From Fictibacillus macauensis ZFHKF-1 (GTDB lineage Bacteria; Bacillota; Bacilli; Bacillales; Fictibacillaceae), in assembly GCF_000269865.1 (NCBI RefSeq), contig NZ_AKKV01000025.1, positions 1 to 64,000 on the forward strand: DNA of 64,000 nucleotides, given 5' to 3'. The position numbers and the translations under genes were made by a program. This document shows positions 55,308 to 64,000 of this stretch, piece after piece. Under the pieces are notes generated by a model. That model made no database searches. It saw nothing but the letters and a program-made list of their open reading frames with translations, and was not told where the DNA came from. Numbering within the stretch: position 1 is the first letter of the stretch; every line of letters begins with the position of its first letter.

Positions 55308-57008
55308 TTAACTTAAAACATTTTGTTTTACTTCCATTTCCATTTCTTTCAAAGCGCCTGGTTGCACTTGCTCAATAGCTTCCCCTGCGATCGTTAACGC
55401 TTCTTCGTATTGATAATTTCGAAACGCAACTTCCGCCTCAATGAGACGAACGGAAATATCTTCACTTGAACGTCTAAAACGATTACCAAATTGAATGACT
55501 TTTTCAGCTAACGTGGACGTTTCAATAATATGAATCGTTTCATGATAACTTTCATCTACGACCGCAACCGCACCTTCTAATGAAGCAAGTACTTTTGACA
55601 TTTCTAACGGTTTTTCATCCAATCGTTTCGATACGTCGATAATGGCGGCTTCTGCACGTTCAATGGTTGTTAAATAATGCTCCGGCAAGCCTGGTAAGTT
55701 ACTTTTTTGAACCATTCTTCGCGCTTCTAGTAATTGTTTGCGCAGTCCCTTAAGCTTCTCAATCGTTTGTAACTCATCCTTGCGCATGCTAACTAATTTT
55801 TCTTTATAGTTAGTGTTCGACTTCTTCATATCTTCTACTTGAACACCCATTTCCTCCATCATTTCTCGAATCACCGAGTACGATTCTTTCTTTTCCTCAA
55901 TGGATTGATCAATGAGCGAGTAGCGAGATTGAAGCTTTGCAAACACTTTTTCAAGCTTTTTATATACTTCTATATCCGTATGATCGAGCTGATAGCTTTG
56001 TGAAATTTTTGAAGCTTCGGCTTTCATCTCTTCCATATCAAGTTGTAGAGAGGCAAGCGCTCTAAAAATCTCTTCTCGTTCTTTTAACACATATTGCTTC
56101 GAAACGACTTCGTTTTCTAACAAATCATAGAGCTGATCAATGCCGGCAGTTAGTTCTTCTACGCCTTTTTGGACGTCTTCTGTCTCAAGCTTGTACAGCT
56201 GATCCATTAAATAAGCAATCGCTTCTTCCATTTGCTCTACTTCTTGTTCAATGCCGATATGATCGAGAACATAACCTTGTGTTTCCATATCTAGAAAACC
56301 ATCATGAACATCTTTGACGCTTTGTGGAATGTCAGATAATAATGTGACGAGAAGCTCTGGTACAGCTTCCATTTTTGCTCGAGCCACTTTTAGTTGGTTA
56401 ATGCCTTCTACGAGAATCGAACGGGCTTCGAGGTGATTGCCATGTGAGGTCATTTCGTCAAACGTTGAAAAGCTTTCACTAATTGCATCAAACGTTTCTT
56501 GAAAAATACTCGCCGTTTTACCGAGCGAGCGTGAATGAGAAAGGAAATATTTCTTCGCTTCGGCAAACTGTTCTTTTGCTTCAATAATATCTTCTCTATT
56601 TAATTCTTCACTCGTAATAAGTTCATCAATCTCAGAGGAAATAGCTTTGATTTGCTCTTCAATGCCTTGCATACGCTTTTCGATGTGTCCTAACATTTTA
56701 GATGCTTTCTTGAACTTATACTTATCAGCGCATTCTTCAGCATCATATAGCGCCTCTTCGATATCAGGAAGTTTGCTTGTTACGATGTCATCCCAATCGT
56801 TTCGCCATGATTCAAACTTCTCTTCTGTTTCTCCCATCATCGTGAGCCCTTTTACTTTTGAGATTTCCTCTGTAAGCGGGCGATTCATAATTTCATTTTT
56901 CCACGATTCCATCCGATCAATCTGCTTATAAATTTTCTTTCGAGATAGTGAGCCCATCACTACTGCAATCATTATAACAGCCACTGCGGCAATCATTATG
57001 TATATCAT
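55308..57008 (-). CDS. ezrA: Septation ring formation regulator EzrA
   Basis: Negative regulator of FtsZ ring assembly that also links the divisome with peptidoglycan synthesis. The protein of about 566 residues has one N-terminal membrane anchor (about 2-22, out-in) and a long cytoplasmic coiled-coil rod built of spectrin-like repeats, with the C-terminal EAEVAFRNYQYEEALTIA patch near the QNR motif region. The start at the ATG at 57008 (AAAGGGTG upstream) matches B. subtilis EzrA (562 aa) and drops a basic upstream extension. hisJ is divergent. Confidence 0.95.
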   Translation of the reverse strand: MIYIMIAAVAVIMIAVVMGSLSRKKIYKQIDRMESWKNEIMNRPLTEEISKVKGLTMMGETEEKFESWRNDWDDIVTSKLPDIEEALYDAEECADKYKFKKASKMLGHIEKRMQGIEEQIKAISSEIDELITSEELNREDIIEAKEQFAEAKKYFLSHSRSLGKTASIFQETFDAISESFSTFDEMTSHGNHLEARSILVEGINQLKVARAKMEAVPELLVTLLSDIPQSVKDVHDGFLDMETQGYVLDHIGIEQEVEQMEEAIAYLMDQLYKLETEDVQKGVEELTAGIDQLYDLLENEVVSKQYVLKEREEIFRALASLQLDMEEMKAEASKISQSYQLDHTDIEVYKKLEKVFAKLQSRYSLIDQSIEEKKESYSVIREMMEEMGVQVEDMKKSNTNYKEKLVSMRKDELQTIEKLKGLRKQLLEARRMVQKSNLPGLPEHYLTTIERAEAAIIDVSKRLDEKPLEMSKVLASLEGAVAVVDESYHETIHIIETSTLAEKVIQFGNRFRRSSEDISVRLIEAEVAFRNYQYEEALTIAGEAIEQVQPGALKEMEMEVKQNVLS

Positions 57009-57254
57009 AGGAAGCACCCTTTCTTCCTTTCTGCTATATCGCATTTTTTTCTATGTTTTACAAAAGCTTGTCTGTTTGCCTTTAACCTACATTTTTCTCC
57101 GTAAAAACAACCTTTTTAGCGTCCGTATTACTATCGACATTTACTGTTTTAATGATAACATGTAAACAAGATTTTTGACTAAAAAAAATGAAAAAAGCGC
57201 AATTTATTTTCCAAATTTATCAATGTGCACCATTCCATATAAAGGAGGAAGATC

Positions 57255-58091
57255 ATGAAACCTACTTATGACGGTCACGTCCATACTGCCTTTTGCCCAC
57301 ACGGTTCAACGGATCGCCTTGTGGATTATGTAGAACGAGCTTTGAAGCTTGGCTATACTGGTATTTCCTTTACAGAGCACGCCCCCCTTCCTGAAGGTTT
57401 TGTCGATCCTGCTCCTAGTCAAGATTCTGCTATGAAAAGAGAATTCCTTCCTCTTTACTTAGAGGAGGTTGCCAAAGTGAAAACCTATTATCAATCTGCT
57501 CTGCAAATTTCCATTGGCTTAGAAGTAGATTATATCGATGGATGGGAGTCTGAAACGACTGCGTTCTTAAATGAGGTCGGTCCTAAACTCGACGATTCCA
57601 TCTTATCCGTACATTTCCTTGCGCTACACCAAGCCTACTATTGCCTCGATTATAGTGCTGAAGAATTTCAGCACATCGTCGAACAGTTCGGTAGTCTAGC
57701 TTTCGTGTATGATGCGTATTTTGCTACCGTCAGTCGCTCCATTACGAGCAACCTCGGTCCTTATAAGCCGAAACGCTATGGTCATATCTCACTTATTCAT
57801 AAATTCCAGAAAAAGTTCCCATCTCCTCGTTCTTATGAAAAAGAATTTCTAACACTTTTACAACTTGTGAAGACGAGAGGAGAAGAATTAGACTATAACG
57901 GCGCCGGCAGTACGAAACCGTACTGTCAAGAAACGTATCCACCACAGTGGGTTGCAAAAGAGGCCGCCAAACAAAAAATCCCTCTTATCTATGGATCAGA
58001 TGCCCATAGTTTCAAGGGATTACATCAAGGAAGTGATCAATTGTCACCTTGCATTTCACTTAGTATACCACAAACATTACAACGGCAATAA
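57255..58091 (+). CDS. hisJ: Histidinol-phosphatase, PHP family
   Basis: Removes phosphate from histidinol phosphate in histidine synthesis. The 278-residue protein is the PHP type (Bacillus HisJ), with metal ligands in DGHVHTAFCPHG (6-17), FTEHAPL (near 39), a Glu and His in the centre (SVHFLAL near 118) and YGSDAHS (near 252). AAAGGAGG precedes the ATG. Its last 15 nt overlap the 3' end of the convergent refZ. Confidence 0.92.
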   Translation: MKPTYDGHVHTAFCPHGSTDRLVDYVERALKLGYTGISFTEHAPLPEGFVDPAPSQDSAMKREFLPLYLEEVAKVKTYYQSALQISIGLEVDYIDGWESETTAFLNEVGPKLDDSILSVHFLALHQAYYCLDYSAEEFQHIVEQFGSLAFVYDAYFATVSRSITSNLGPYKPKRYGHISLIHKFQKKFPSPRSYEKEFLTLLQLVKTRGEELDYNGAGSTKPYCQETYPPQWVAKEAAKQKIPLIYGSDAHSFKGLHQGSDQLSPCISLSIPQTLQRQ

Positions 58092-58739
58092 AGGTGCCCC
58101 CGCTGCTTGACCGAGGCGACTTTCTTGGCGAACACAGACGGATTGCTCAAGCCATTTATTAATAAACCCAACAAACGATGTTAAAAACAGAGGATCGTGG
58201 GGTGCCGCATGAAACACCTCTGCAATATAAAGAGGATGAAGAAACGGCATAATCATTAAATTGCGAAGCTGCAACGTTAATAGCATAACAGGCTGGCGTA
58301 TAAATTCACGGGTCTTCATCCCTTTTTCAAAAATCGAATCATAAACAAACTTTTCTTTCGTTAAGTAGGTAGTCATCACTTCCCGAACAAGGGTCGAATC
58401 GAGTGTCATTTCGCGATGAACGAAACGAGAGAGCTCGGGTTGCTGGAGCTGGTAATGCAACACATGCTCAATCATAACTAAGAGCTGTTCCTTCACGGTT
58501 GAAAAGCTATACGAGGAATAGACGGTTTCGATTTTTTGAATATAGCCTTCATAAAATGAGGAAATGAGTTCTTCAAGAAGACCTTGCTTACCGCCAAAAT
58601 GATACGAAACAAGCGCTATATTTACATTTGCTTTTTGCGCAATTTGGCGCACACTTGTCCCTTTATATCCTTGGTTCGTAAACAGCTGCACGGCTGCTTG
58701 AGCAATTTGAATTTTTGTCTCCATTCGAACGTTCGTCAT
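58077..58739 (-). CDS. refZ: TetR family regulator RefZ (YttP)
   Basis: In B. subtilis RefZ binds sites near the origin and helps place FtsZ early in sporulation. The 220-residue protein has an N-terminal TetR helix-turn-helix (about 7-60: GTSVRQIAQKANVNIALVSYHFGGKQGL) and a helical C-terminal domain. The start at the ATG at 58739 fits AAAGGGTGA spacing better than the GTG at 58751. Its gene lies between hisJ and ytsP, as in B. subtilis. I did not find RefZ operators here. Confidence 0.87.
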   Translation of the reverse strand: MTNVRMETKIQIAQAAVQLFTNQGYKGTSVRQIAQKANVNIALVSYHFGGKQGLLEELISSFYEGYIQKIETVYSSYSFSTVKEQLLVMIEHVLHYQLQQPELSRFVHREMTLDSTLVREVMTTYLTKEKFVYDSIFEKGMKTREFIRQPVMLLTLQLRNLMIMPFLHPLYIAEVFHAAPHDPLFLTSFVGFINKWLEQSVCVRQESRLGQAAGAPLLPL

Positions 58740-58891
58740 AACATCCGTCACCCTTTCTTCATACTACTTTTTTCTTTGGTAAACGTCATTTCCCTTTACG
58801 AATCGCTCGACAAATACATCACTACAGGTGTACTCTTCAACATTTTCTGATAAGATATAAGACGAAAGTCAGCATTTAGAGGGGGATGTTC

Positions 58892-59377
58892 ATGTTTACC
58901 GTCGAAAATTACAGCGAGAATCGTGCAGAAAGCTATGAGCTATTGCTCAAGCAGCTTCGTGCTCTTTTAGAGGGAGAAACAAGTATTACGGCTAATTTGG
59001 CAAACGCCTCTGCGCTGTTAAATCAATTTTTAAGTAACGTTAACTGGGTCGGTTTTTATGAGTATGAAGAGCTGTCTGATCAGCTTGTACTAGGGCCGTT
59101 TCAGGGGTTGCCAGCTTGTGTACGAATTCCGCTTGGTAAAGGGGTTTGTGGAACAGCAGCTGCCAAAAAAGAAACGATCGTTGTTGAAGACGTTCATCAA
59201 TTCCCAGGACACATTGCGTGCGATGCCGCTTCTCGTTCTGAAATTGTTGTGCCGATCGTAAAAGGTGATCATCTATTTGGTGTGCTTGATATTGATTCTC
59301 CGGAAACCGGTCGTTTTGATGAAATTGATCGCGTAGGTCTTGAGCGCTTCGTTGTTGAACTAAATAAACACTTATAA
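58892..59377 (+). CDS. ytsP: GAF-domain free methionine-(R)-sulfoxide reductase-like protein YtsP
   Basis: A 161-residue single GAF-domain protein of the fRMsr family, reducing free methionine-R-sulfoxide. The three expected cysteines are visible in PACVRIPLGKGVCGTA and HIACDAASRSE (near residues 78, 88 and 112), and the SEIVVPI segment is typical. GAGGGGG lies about 7 nt before the ATG at 58892; the ATG 6 nt upstream is too close. In B. subtilis it is next to refZ. Confidence 0.88.
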   Translation: MFTVENYSENRAESYELLLKQLRALLEGETSITANLANASALLNQFLSNVNWVGFYEYEELSDQLVLGPFQGLPACVRIPLGKGVCGTAAAKKETIVVEDVHQFPGHIACDAASRSEIVVPIVKGDHLFGVLDIDSPETGRFDEIDRVGLERFVVELNKHL

Positions 59378-59383
59378 TAACCA

Positions 59384-59434
59384 TAAAAATCCGAATGAGA
59401 AGCCTACAAAGGCCCACACATTCGGATTTTTTTA
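59384..59434. terminator. Bidirectional terminator, ytsP/methionine lyase gene
   Basis: CATAAAAATCCGAATG and CATTCGGATTTTTTTATG form a long stem between convergent genes. Confidence 0.9.
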
Positions 59435-59441
59435 TGATTTG

Positions 59442-60656
59442 CTAGTTGCTTTCGTAGTTTGTAACAGTCGGCATATTTTGCAAGGCGGTGAAACCTCGTT
59501 CTAAATCTTCCCAAATATCTTGCCACGCTTCTAAGCCAAGTGATAGTCGTAATAAATTCTGACCAATGCCCATTTTCTCACGGTCTTCTTCAGCAACAAC
59601 CGCATGTGTCATCGTCGCTGGATGCTGAATGAGCGTCTCTGCGTCTCCTAAGCTTACTGCAATCTTTATTAATGAAAGCGCATTCATAAATTGCTGTGCT
59701 TCTTCCTTTCCTCCTTTTATTGTAAAGCTAATCATGCCACCACCGCGCTTCATTTGTCGCTGCGCTAACGCGTATTGCGGAAATTGATTATCGCCTGGAA
59801 AATAGACGGACTCTATATGTGGATGTCCTTTTAAGAGCGCTGCGATTTTCTCAGCATTTTCGCAATGGCGATCTAACCGTATGGCCAACGTTTTAATGCC
59901 GCGTAATAATAACCACGCATCAAACGGCGCCATAACCCCACCAATATCTTTTTGAACGGTTGCGGCGAGCTGCTTCATAACGTCTTCCCGCCCGACAACA
60001 ATGCCACCAATTACATCACCATGGCCACAAATATATTTCGTCGCACTATGCAAAACAAGATCACACCCAAGTGCTAAAGGTTGTTGTAAATAGGGGGAAC
60101 AAAACGTATTATCCACAATGACAGGAATCCCTTTTTCCTTGGCAACGTGTGCTACCATTTGTAGATCTACGAGCTTCATCGTCGGATTGATTGGTGATTC
60201 TATATAGATGAGTGACGTATTGTGCACAATCGCTTGTTCAATCTCTTCTTTCGTTTCCATGGACAACAGCGAATGGCTAATGTTTAATTTTTCTTCCATA
60301 TAATGTAGAAGTCCATACGTACAACCGTAGACACCTTCTGAACAGAGAATATGATCCCCTGTTTTCGCAAGTCCTAACAAAACAGCGGAAACAGCTGCCA
60401 TGCCTGAGGCAAATGCCAAGCCTCGATCGCCGCCTTCAAGCGCCGCCATTCGTTCTTCCAGACAAGCAACCGTTGGATTGCTTAACCGCGAATAAACGTA
60501 CCCTTGTTCTTGACCAGCAAAGCGCCGTTCTCCGCTTTCTGCACTCGGAAACACAAACGTCGATGTTTGATAAATAGGCACCGCTAAGCTATCGTTATGT
60601 TGTGATTGATCATGACCTACATGAATTGCTTTCGTTTCAAAATGTTCGTACTTCAT
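59442..60656 (-). CDS. Methionine gamma-lyase-like PLP enzyme
   Basis: A 404-residue Cys/Met-metabolism PLP enzyme (gamma-family). It has YSRLSNPT (near 56), the PLP lysine in HSATKYICGHGD (near 210), and the active-site loop EGVYGCTYG with the cysteine equivalent to Cys116 of Pseudomonas methionine gamma-lyase, which favours methionine gamma-lyase over cystathionine gamma-synthase or lyase. Product would be methanethiol, 2-oxobutyrate and ammonia. No SAM riboswitch precedes it, so it is not an obvious S-box regulon member. AAAGGGTG precedes the ATG. It stands alone between terminators. Confidence 0.82.
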   Translation of the reverse strand: MKYEHFETKAIHVGHDQSQHNDSLAVPIYQTSTFVFPSAESGERRFAGQEQGYVYSRLSNPTVACLEERMAALEGGDRGLAFASGMAAVSAVLLGLAKTGDHILCSEGVYGCTYGLLHYMEEKLNISHSLLSMETKEEIEQAIVHNTSLIYIESPINPTMKLVDLQMVAHVAKEKGIPVIVDNTFCSPYLQQPLALGCDLVLHSATKYICGHGDVIGGIVVGREDVMKQLAATVQKDIGGVMAPFDAWLLLRGIKTLAIRLDRHCENAEKIAALLKGHPHIESVYFPGDNQFPQYALAQRQMKRGGGMISFTIKGGKEEAQQFMNALSLIKIAVSLGDAETLIQHPATMTHAVVAEEDREKMGIGQNLLRLSLGLEAWQDIWEDLERGFTALQNMPTVTNYESN

Positions 60657-60749
60657 GATTGTTAAACACCCTTTCTAGAATAAATAAACCTTATACCCCT
60701 TCTACAAAGCATTGCTTTTCCCCTTTATATTACGCAGCAAAAGTCACGC

Positions 60750-60778
60750 TTGACTTGCATTGCGAAAAAACATATACT
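60750..60778 (+). promoter_or_regulatory. rpsD promoter, sigma-A consensus-like
   Basis: TTGACT (60750-60755), 17-bp spacer, TATACT (60773-60778). The resulting leader is about 195 nt. Confidence 0.75.
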
Positions 60779-60784
60779 AAAGCT

Positions 60785-60978
60785 TGTGTAAAATAAAGCG
60801 GCACTGTGCTCGTCAGTCGTTTCATTTTGTTACATATCTCATGAACGATATGGTATATCGCGTAGCTTCATAGGCTGCTGAAGTGAAGGTATAGGTCAAT
60901 AAAATGAGCGGTTGAAAAGAAAACAGTCACTGTTTGTTGTTTTACAAAAAAACAAAACAAGTGAAGGAGGAGTCATTC
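60785..60978 (+). ncRNA. rpsD leader, probable S4 autoregulatory RNA
   Basis: A long untranslated leader between the promoter and the rpsD ribosome site, containing complementary segments such as GATATGGTATATC and GAAGTGAAGG. In B. subtilis, S4 binds the rpsD leader and represses translation; position and length fit, but I could not verify the conserved pseudoknot by eye. Confidence 0.45.
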
Positions 60979-61581
60979 ATGGCTCGATATACAGGTTCTA
61001 CATGGAAAATCTCCCGTCGTCTTGGGATCTCTCTAAGCGGCACAGGAAAAGAATTAGCAAAGCGTCCTTACGCTCCAGGACAACACGGTCCTAACCAACG
61101 TAAAAAACTTTCTGAATACGGTCTTCAACTTCAAGAAAAACAAAAACTTCGTCACATGTACGGAGTAAATGAGCGTCAATTCCGTCGTATTTTTGATGAT
61201 GCTGGCAAAATGCCTGGGATCCACGGCGAAAACTTCATGATTCTTCTTGAGTCTCGTCTTGATAGCCTAGTTTACCGTCTTGGTTTAGCTCGCACACGTC
61301 GTGCAGCTCGTCAATTAGTAAACCACGGTCACGTAACAGTTAATGGAAAACGCGTTGATATTCCTTCATACCGCGCTGTACCAGGTGCTGTAATCGGAGT
61401 TCGCGAAAAGTCTCTTAACTTGAGCGCTGTGAAAGAAGCAGTTGAAGTAAACAACTTCGTACCTGACTTCCTAACATTCGACGAAAACAAACTTGAAGGT
61501 ACATTCACTCGCTTACCAGAGCGTTCTGAATTACCGGCTGAAATTTCAGAGCAATTAATCGTAGAGTACTACTCTCGTTAA
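60979..61581 (+). CDS. rpsD: Ribosomal protein S4
   Basis: A 200-residue primary-binding 30S protein. It has the N-terminal [26 protein letters not shown], basic [26 protein letters not shown]4 RNA-binding domain (about 90-155), and the usual length. The upstream frame extends further, but AAGGAGG and homology fix the ATG at 60979. It is isolated from the main ribosomal operons, as in Bacillus. A terminator follows. Confidence 0.98.
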   Translation: MARYTGSTWKISRRLGISLSGTGKELAKRPYAPGQHGPNQRKKLSEYGLQLQEKQKLRHMYGVNERQFRRIFDDAGKMPGIHGENFMILLESRLDSLVYRLGLARTRRAARQLVNHGHVTVNGKRVDIPSYRAVPGAVIGVREKSLNLSAVKEAVEVNNFVPDFLTFDENKLEGTFTRLPERSELPAEISEQLIVEYYSR

Positions 61582-61588
61582 TCCTTTA

Positions 61589-61626
61589 AAACCCTTTCGG
61601 AGCTTTTGCTCCAAAAGGGTTTTTTT
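61589..61626 (+). terminator. rpsD terminator
   Basis: AACCCTTTCGGAGC pairs with GCTCCAAAAGGGTT, then TTTTT. Confidence 0.9.
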
Positions 61627-61698
61627 GTGATATTGCTGGAAATTTCCACAGTGCCTGAACTGTTTTTTTACCGTGGCTTTGTGTAACCACAACACTAT

Positions 61699-61736
61699 AA
61701 AAAAAGCTACTTAGAGCATCTACACTCTAAGCAGCC
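61699..61736 (-). terminator. tyrS terminator
   Basis: GCTGCTTAGAG pairs with CTCTAAGTAGC, then seven T on the minus strand. Confidence 0.9.
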
Positions 61737-61743
61737 TGAGTTC

Positions 61744-63003
61744 TTAGTATTTCAATAAGAAGTATTTTTTCTTGCCGCGACGTAAAACGATGAAACGATC
61801 GTCAATGCGGTGACTTTCACCAACCATTGCATCAAGATCTTGCACGCGCTCTCCATTTACGTAAATCGCTCCGTTCGTTACATCTTCACGCGCTTGGCGT
61901 TTTGATGGTGCCACTTTACTAGCAATGAGAAGATCAACGATATTTATGTCTTCTTTTGTAGCCATGTCTACAGATGGAACATCTTTAAAGCCTTGCTCAA
62001 TTTCAGCACCTGTAAGGTCACTTAGTTGTCCACTGAATAACGCTTGCGAAATTTTCACCGCTTGTTGCAGAGCAGCTTCGCCATGAACGAGCGCTGTTAA
62101 TTCCTCTGCAAGCGCTTTTTGAGCAGCGCGTTTTTCAGGTGCAGCCGCCACTTCTGCTTGGAGCGCATCAAGCTCTTCTTGGCTTTTGAATGAGAAGTAT
62201 TTTAAGAACTTCATCACATCACGATCATCTGTGTTAATCCAAAATTGATAAAACTCGTATGGCGTTGTCTTTTCTGGATCCAACCAAATGGCGCCACCTT
62301 CTGTTTTACCAAACTTCGTACCATCACTTTTCGTAACGAGTGGAATCGTTAAGCCGAATGCACGCTCTTCTTCCCCTGCTTTACGAATTAATTCAAGACC
62401 TGACGTAATGTTCCCCCACTGATCACTGCCACCTAATTGCAATCGACATCCTTCTTGGCGGTATAATTGTAGGAAATCGTATGATTGTAAGATCATGTAC
62501 GTAAATTCTGTAAAAGAAATCCCCGCTTCTAAGCGTGAACTTACGGAATCTTTTGCAAGCATGTAGTTTAATGGGAAGTACTTCCCAACATCACGCAGAA
62601 AATCAATGACATTAATGCCGCCTAACCAGTCATAGTTATTAGCCATTTTTGCTGGATTTTTTGGTGCTTCAAAATCAAGAAACTTTGAAAGCTGTTCTTT
62701 AATTCTATCGCTCCAGTCTTGCACAACACTCATTTCATTGAGCGTACGCTCTGCTTTCTTTCCGCTCGGATCGCCAATTAGCCCTGTTCCGCCGCCAACG
62801 AGTGGAATCGGTTGATGTCCGGCTTGTTGCAAGCGACGCATCGTCATCACAACGAGTAAATGACCAACGTGTAAGCTATCTGCTGTCGGATCAAATCCAC
62901 AGTAAAATGGCGTCATTTCCTTTGCTAACTTTTCCTCTAGCCCTTCTCGATCTGTTACTTGATTAATGAGGCCTCTAAACTCTAATTCCTGTAAAATACC
63001 CAT
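61744..63003 (-). CDS. tyrS: Tyrosyl-tRNA synthetase
   Basis: Charges tRNA-Tyr. The 419-residue class I enzyme has the HIGH-equivalent HVGH (near 48-51), the KFGKT signature (KMSKS-like, near 230) and a C-terminal S4 RNA-binding domain (about 352-419). AAAGGAG supports the ATG at 63003; upstream frame belongs to the T-box leader. It is expressed from a T-box-controlled promoter (63025-63322). Confidence 0.97.
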   Translation of the reverse strand: MGILQELEFRGLINQVTDREGLEEKLAKEMTPFYCGFDPTADSLHVGHLLVVMTMRRLQQAGHQPIPLVGGGTGLIGDPSGKKAERTLNEMSVVQDWSDRIKEQLSKFLDFEAPKNPAKMANNYDWLGGINVIDFLRDVGKYFPLNYMLAKDSVSSRLEAGISFTEFTYMILQSYDFLQLYRQEGCRLQLGGSDQWGNITSGLELIRKAGEEERAFGLTIPLVTKSDGTKFGKTEGGAIWLDPEKTTPYEFYQFWINTDDRDVMKFLKYFSFKSQEELDALQAEVAAAPEKRAAQKALAEELTALVHGEAALQQAVKISQALFSGQLSDLTGAEIEQGFKDVPSVDMATKEDINIVDLLIASKVAPSKRQAREDVTNGAIYVNGERVQDLDAMVGESHRIDDRFIVLRRGKKKYFLLKY

Positions 63004-63028
63004 CACCATACTCCTTTCAAATTTTAAA

Positions 63029-63299
63029 CATAAAAAAAACGCCCCTAAAAAAGGGACGTGATGCACGCGGTACCACCCTTGTTGAAGAACACTGTTCTTC
63101 CACTTCGCATTCATAACGGTTTATCACCGTTCTTTTTTACAAGATCTACCTATAAAAAAGAAAGCTCCAAGAGTGTAATTCAGCCTCATCCTCTGTACTG
63201 GTTCACAGCAACCACCAGCTTTCTGAAACAAGAAGAACGCGCCTACTTCGCTCTGTTCGTCGCATTTTACGTTTATTAAAGATTCTAGTTTCTTTTTTA
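63029..63299 (-). promoter_or_regulatory. Tyrosine T-box leader of tyrS
   Basis: The minus-strand leader has the T-box sequence AAGGGTGGTACCGCG (63080-63066), a Tyr specifier codon UAC (63177-63175) in a GAATTACAC context, and a terminator (63058-63029: ACGTCCC/GGGGCGT, eight T) that competes with the antiterminator. Uncharged tRNA-Tyr would pair with both and let transcription reach tyrS. Confidence 0.92.
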
Positions 63300-63322
63300 C
63301 CATATTCCCGGTGCGCTGTCAA
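63294..63322 (-). promoter_or_regulatory. tyrS promoter
   Basis: TTGACA (63322-63317), 17-bp spacer, TAAAAA (63299-63294) with an upstream TGG that makes an extended -10. Confidence 0.7.
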
Positions 63323-63385
63323 TGAAACGAATTTTTTAAACTTTGCAAAAATCATTTCACGTTAGCACTCAACGTCTACTATTAT

Positions 63386-63395
63386 GGTATAATAC
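63386..63395 (+). promoter_or_regulatory. Extended -10 promoter of the PBP gene
   Basis: TATGGTATAAT, with TG one base upstream of a perfect TATAAT, about 25 nt before the gene's ATG; the -35 is weak. Confidence 0.5.
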
Positions 63396-63418
63396 GTCCG
63401 ATAGGAGGGAATTTACAT

Positions 63419-64000
63419 ATGTCTCATCTAAAGGAAGCACAAAAAAAGTGGAATAAGTTTCTTCATTTTCTTGAAGAAAAACGTATCCTTCAAAAAGCTG
63501 ACAAGACATTTAAAGTTACATGGAACTCATTTTTAATTCTCATTGTTCTGCTTTTGTTCGGTGCGTGTTTCGCTGTTGGAGCGGGCGCAGGATACTTTGC
63601 TTCTCTTGTGCAAAAAGAGCCCGTACGTTCGTACAGCTCTATGAAACATCAAATCTTTAACTACGAAGAGACAAGCCGCATGTACTTTGCAAAGAATCAG
63701 CTGATTGGCAAGCTACGTGCCGATCTTGATCGTCAAGAAGTCTCATTAAAAAATATCTCACCCAACGTAACAAAGGCGGTTATTTCTACAGAAGATCGCA
63801 ACTTCTACGAACACGATGGTATCGTTCCGAAAGCCATCTTCCGCGCCGTTTTTCAAGAAGTAAGTGCCTCTGACAGCCGGTCCGGCGGGAGTACCCTTAC
63901 ACAGCAGCTTATTAAAAACCAGATTTTAACGAATGAAGTTTCGTTTGATCGGAAAGCAAAAGAAATTCTGCTTGCTCTTCGTCTGGAAAAGGTGCTGAGT
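63419..64000 (+). CDS. Class A penicillin-binding protein, N-terminal part (cut by window edge)
   Basis: The first 194 residues of a bifunctional glycosyltransferase/transpeptidase that polymerises and cross-links peptidoglycan. Visible are a short cytoplasmic tail, one membrane anchor (about 38-62), and the start of the GT51 domain with the catalytic glutamate motif EDRNFYEHDGI (near 122-132) and GGSTLTQQLIKN (near 158-169). AGGAGG precedes the ATG. The transpeptidase domain lies beyond the window, so the exact PBP cannot be named. Confidence 0.88.
   Translation, partial: MSHLKEAQKKWNKFLHFLEEKRILQKADKTFKVTWNSFLILIVLLLFGACFAVGAGAGYFASLVQKEPVRSYSSMKHQIFNYEETSRMYFAKNQLIGKLRADLDRQEVSLKNISPNVTKAVISTEDRNFYEHDGIVPKAIFRAVFQEVSASDSRSGGSTLTQQLIKNQILTNEVSFDRKAKEILLALRLEKVLS

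Noticed and set aside
58729-58740. LexA site in CGAACGTTCG near the refZ start
   Set aside because: The half sites have no 4-bp spacer and lie within the refZ coding start.
60657-60749. SAM (S-box) riboswitch before the methionine lyase gene
   Set aside because: The gap is short and AT-rich with none of the conserved S-box helices or a leader terminator.

Overview
The window is a low-GC Firmicute chromosome from an endospore-forming Bacillaceae member. Evidence includes spore genes (an alpha/beta small acid-soluble protein, gerW/ytfJ, ytrH-ytrI, ytvI, ytaF), a tyrosyl T-box, strong AGGAGG ribosome sites and gene order matching the B. subtilis dnaI-to-tyrS segment. A Priestia/Bacillus-type genome is my guess from memory; the species cannot be fixed from sequence alone.

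Layout. 1-306: a copy of a dispersed intergenic repeat. 307-1970: glucose dehydrogenase and glucose uptake gene, where B. subtilis would carry ytxC/thrS. 2092-14457 (all minus): replication and repair (dnaI, dnaB, polA, mutM), nrdR, speD, gapB, coaE, ytaF and the phoP-phoR two-component system. 14650-27893: central carbon metabolism (mdh, icd, citZ, pyk, pfkA, accA, accD, malic enzyme) with a MaoC-like gene, ytwI, ytvI, fxsA and a FadR-type GntR regulator. 28108-35561: dnaE and the ytrH-ytrI-nrnA-ytpI-ytoI cluster. 35648-40597: ytkL, an M24 peptidase, ytkK, several small unknown genes and an EcsC-family gene. 40826-47638: ackA, ytxK, tpx, a HelD-type helicase, gerW and ytfI. 47792-58739: nadF2, ytcJ, ytcI, a spore SASP, thiI-nifZ, ezrA, hisJ and refZ. 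58892-64000: ytsP, a methionine gamma-lyase-like gene, rpsD, tyrS with its T-box and the start of a class A penicillin-binding protein.

The genes are mostly conserved housekeeping genes; I found no phage, insertion sequence, CRISPR array, rRNA or tRNA, and no defence or secondary-metabolite system. The less ordinary signals are in the gaps: (a) a structured speD leader whose UCCCCC tract can pair with the speD ribosome site; (b) a consensus promoter followed by a terminator about 80 nt later in the tpx/helD gap, overlapped by a 15-bp-arm inverted repeat and Fur/PerR-like heptamers, which suggests a small RNA; (c) a dispersed repeat family present three times, each copy starting just after a stop codon with a terminator-like hairpin and usually a GC-rich array of 21-bp units; (d) a FadR/GntR-type operator directly downstream of the malic enzyme -10 box, next to a gntR gene inside the malic enzyme-accDA cluster.

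Carbon control ties much of the window together: candidate cre (CcpA) sites precede citZ, the maoC-like gene and ackA, and a full match to the CcpN consensus overlaps the gapB -10 box. Start sites were chosen from ribosome-site spacing; several genes use TTG or GTG.
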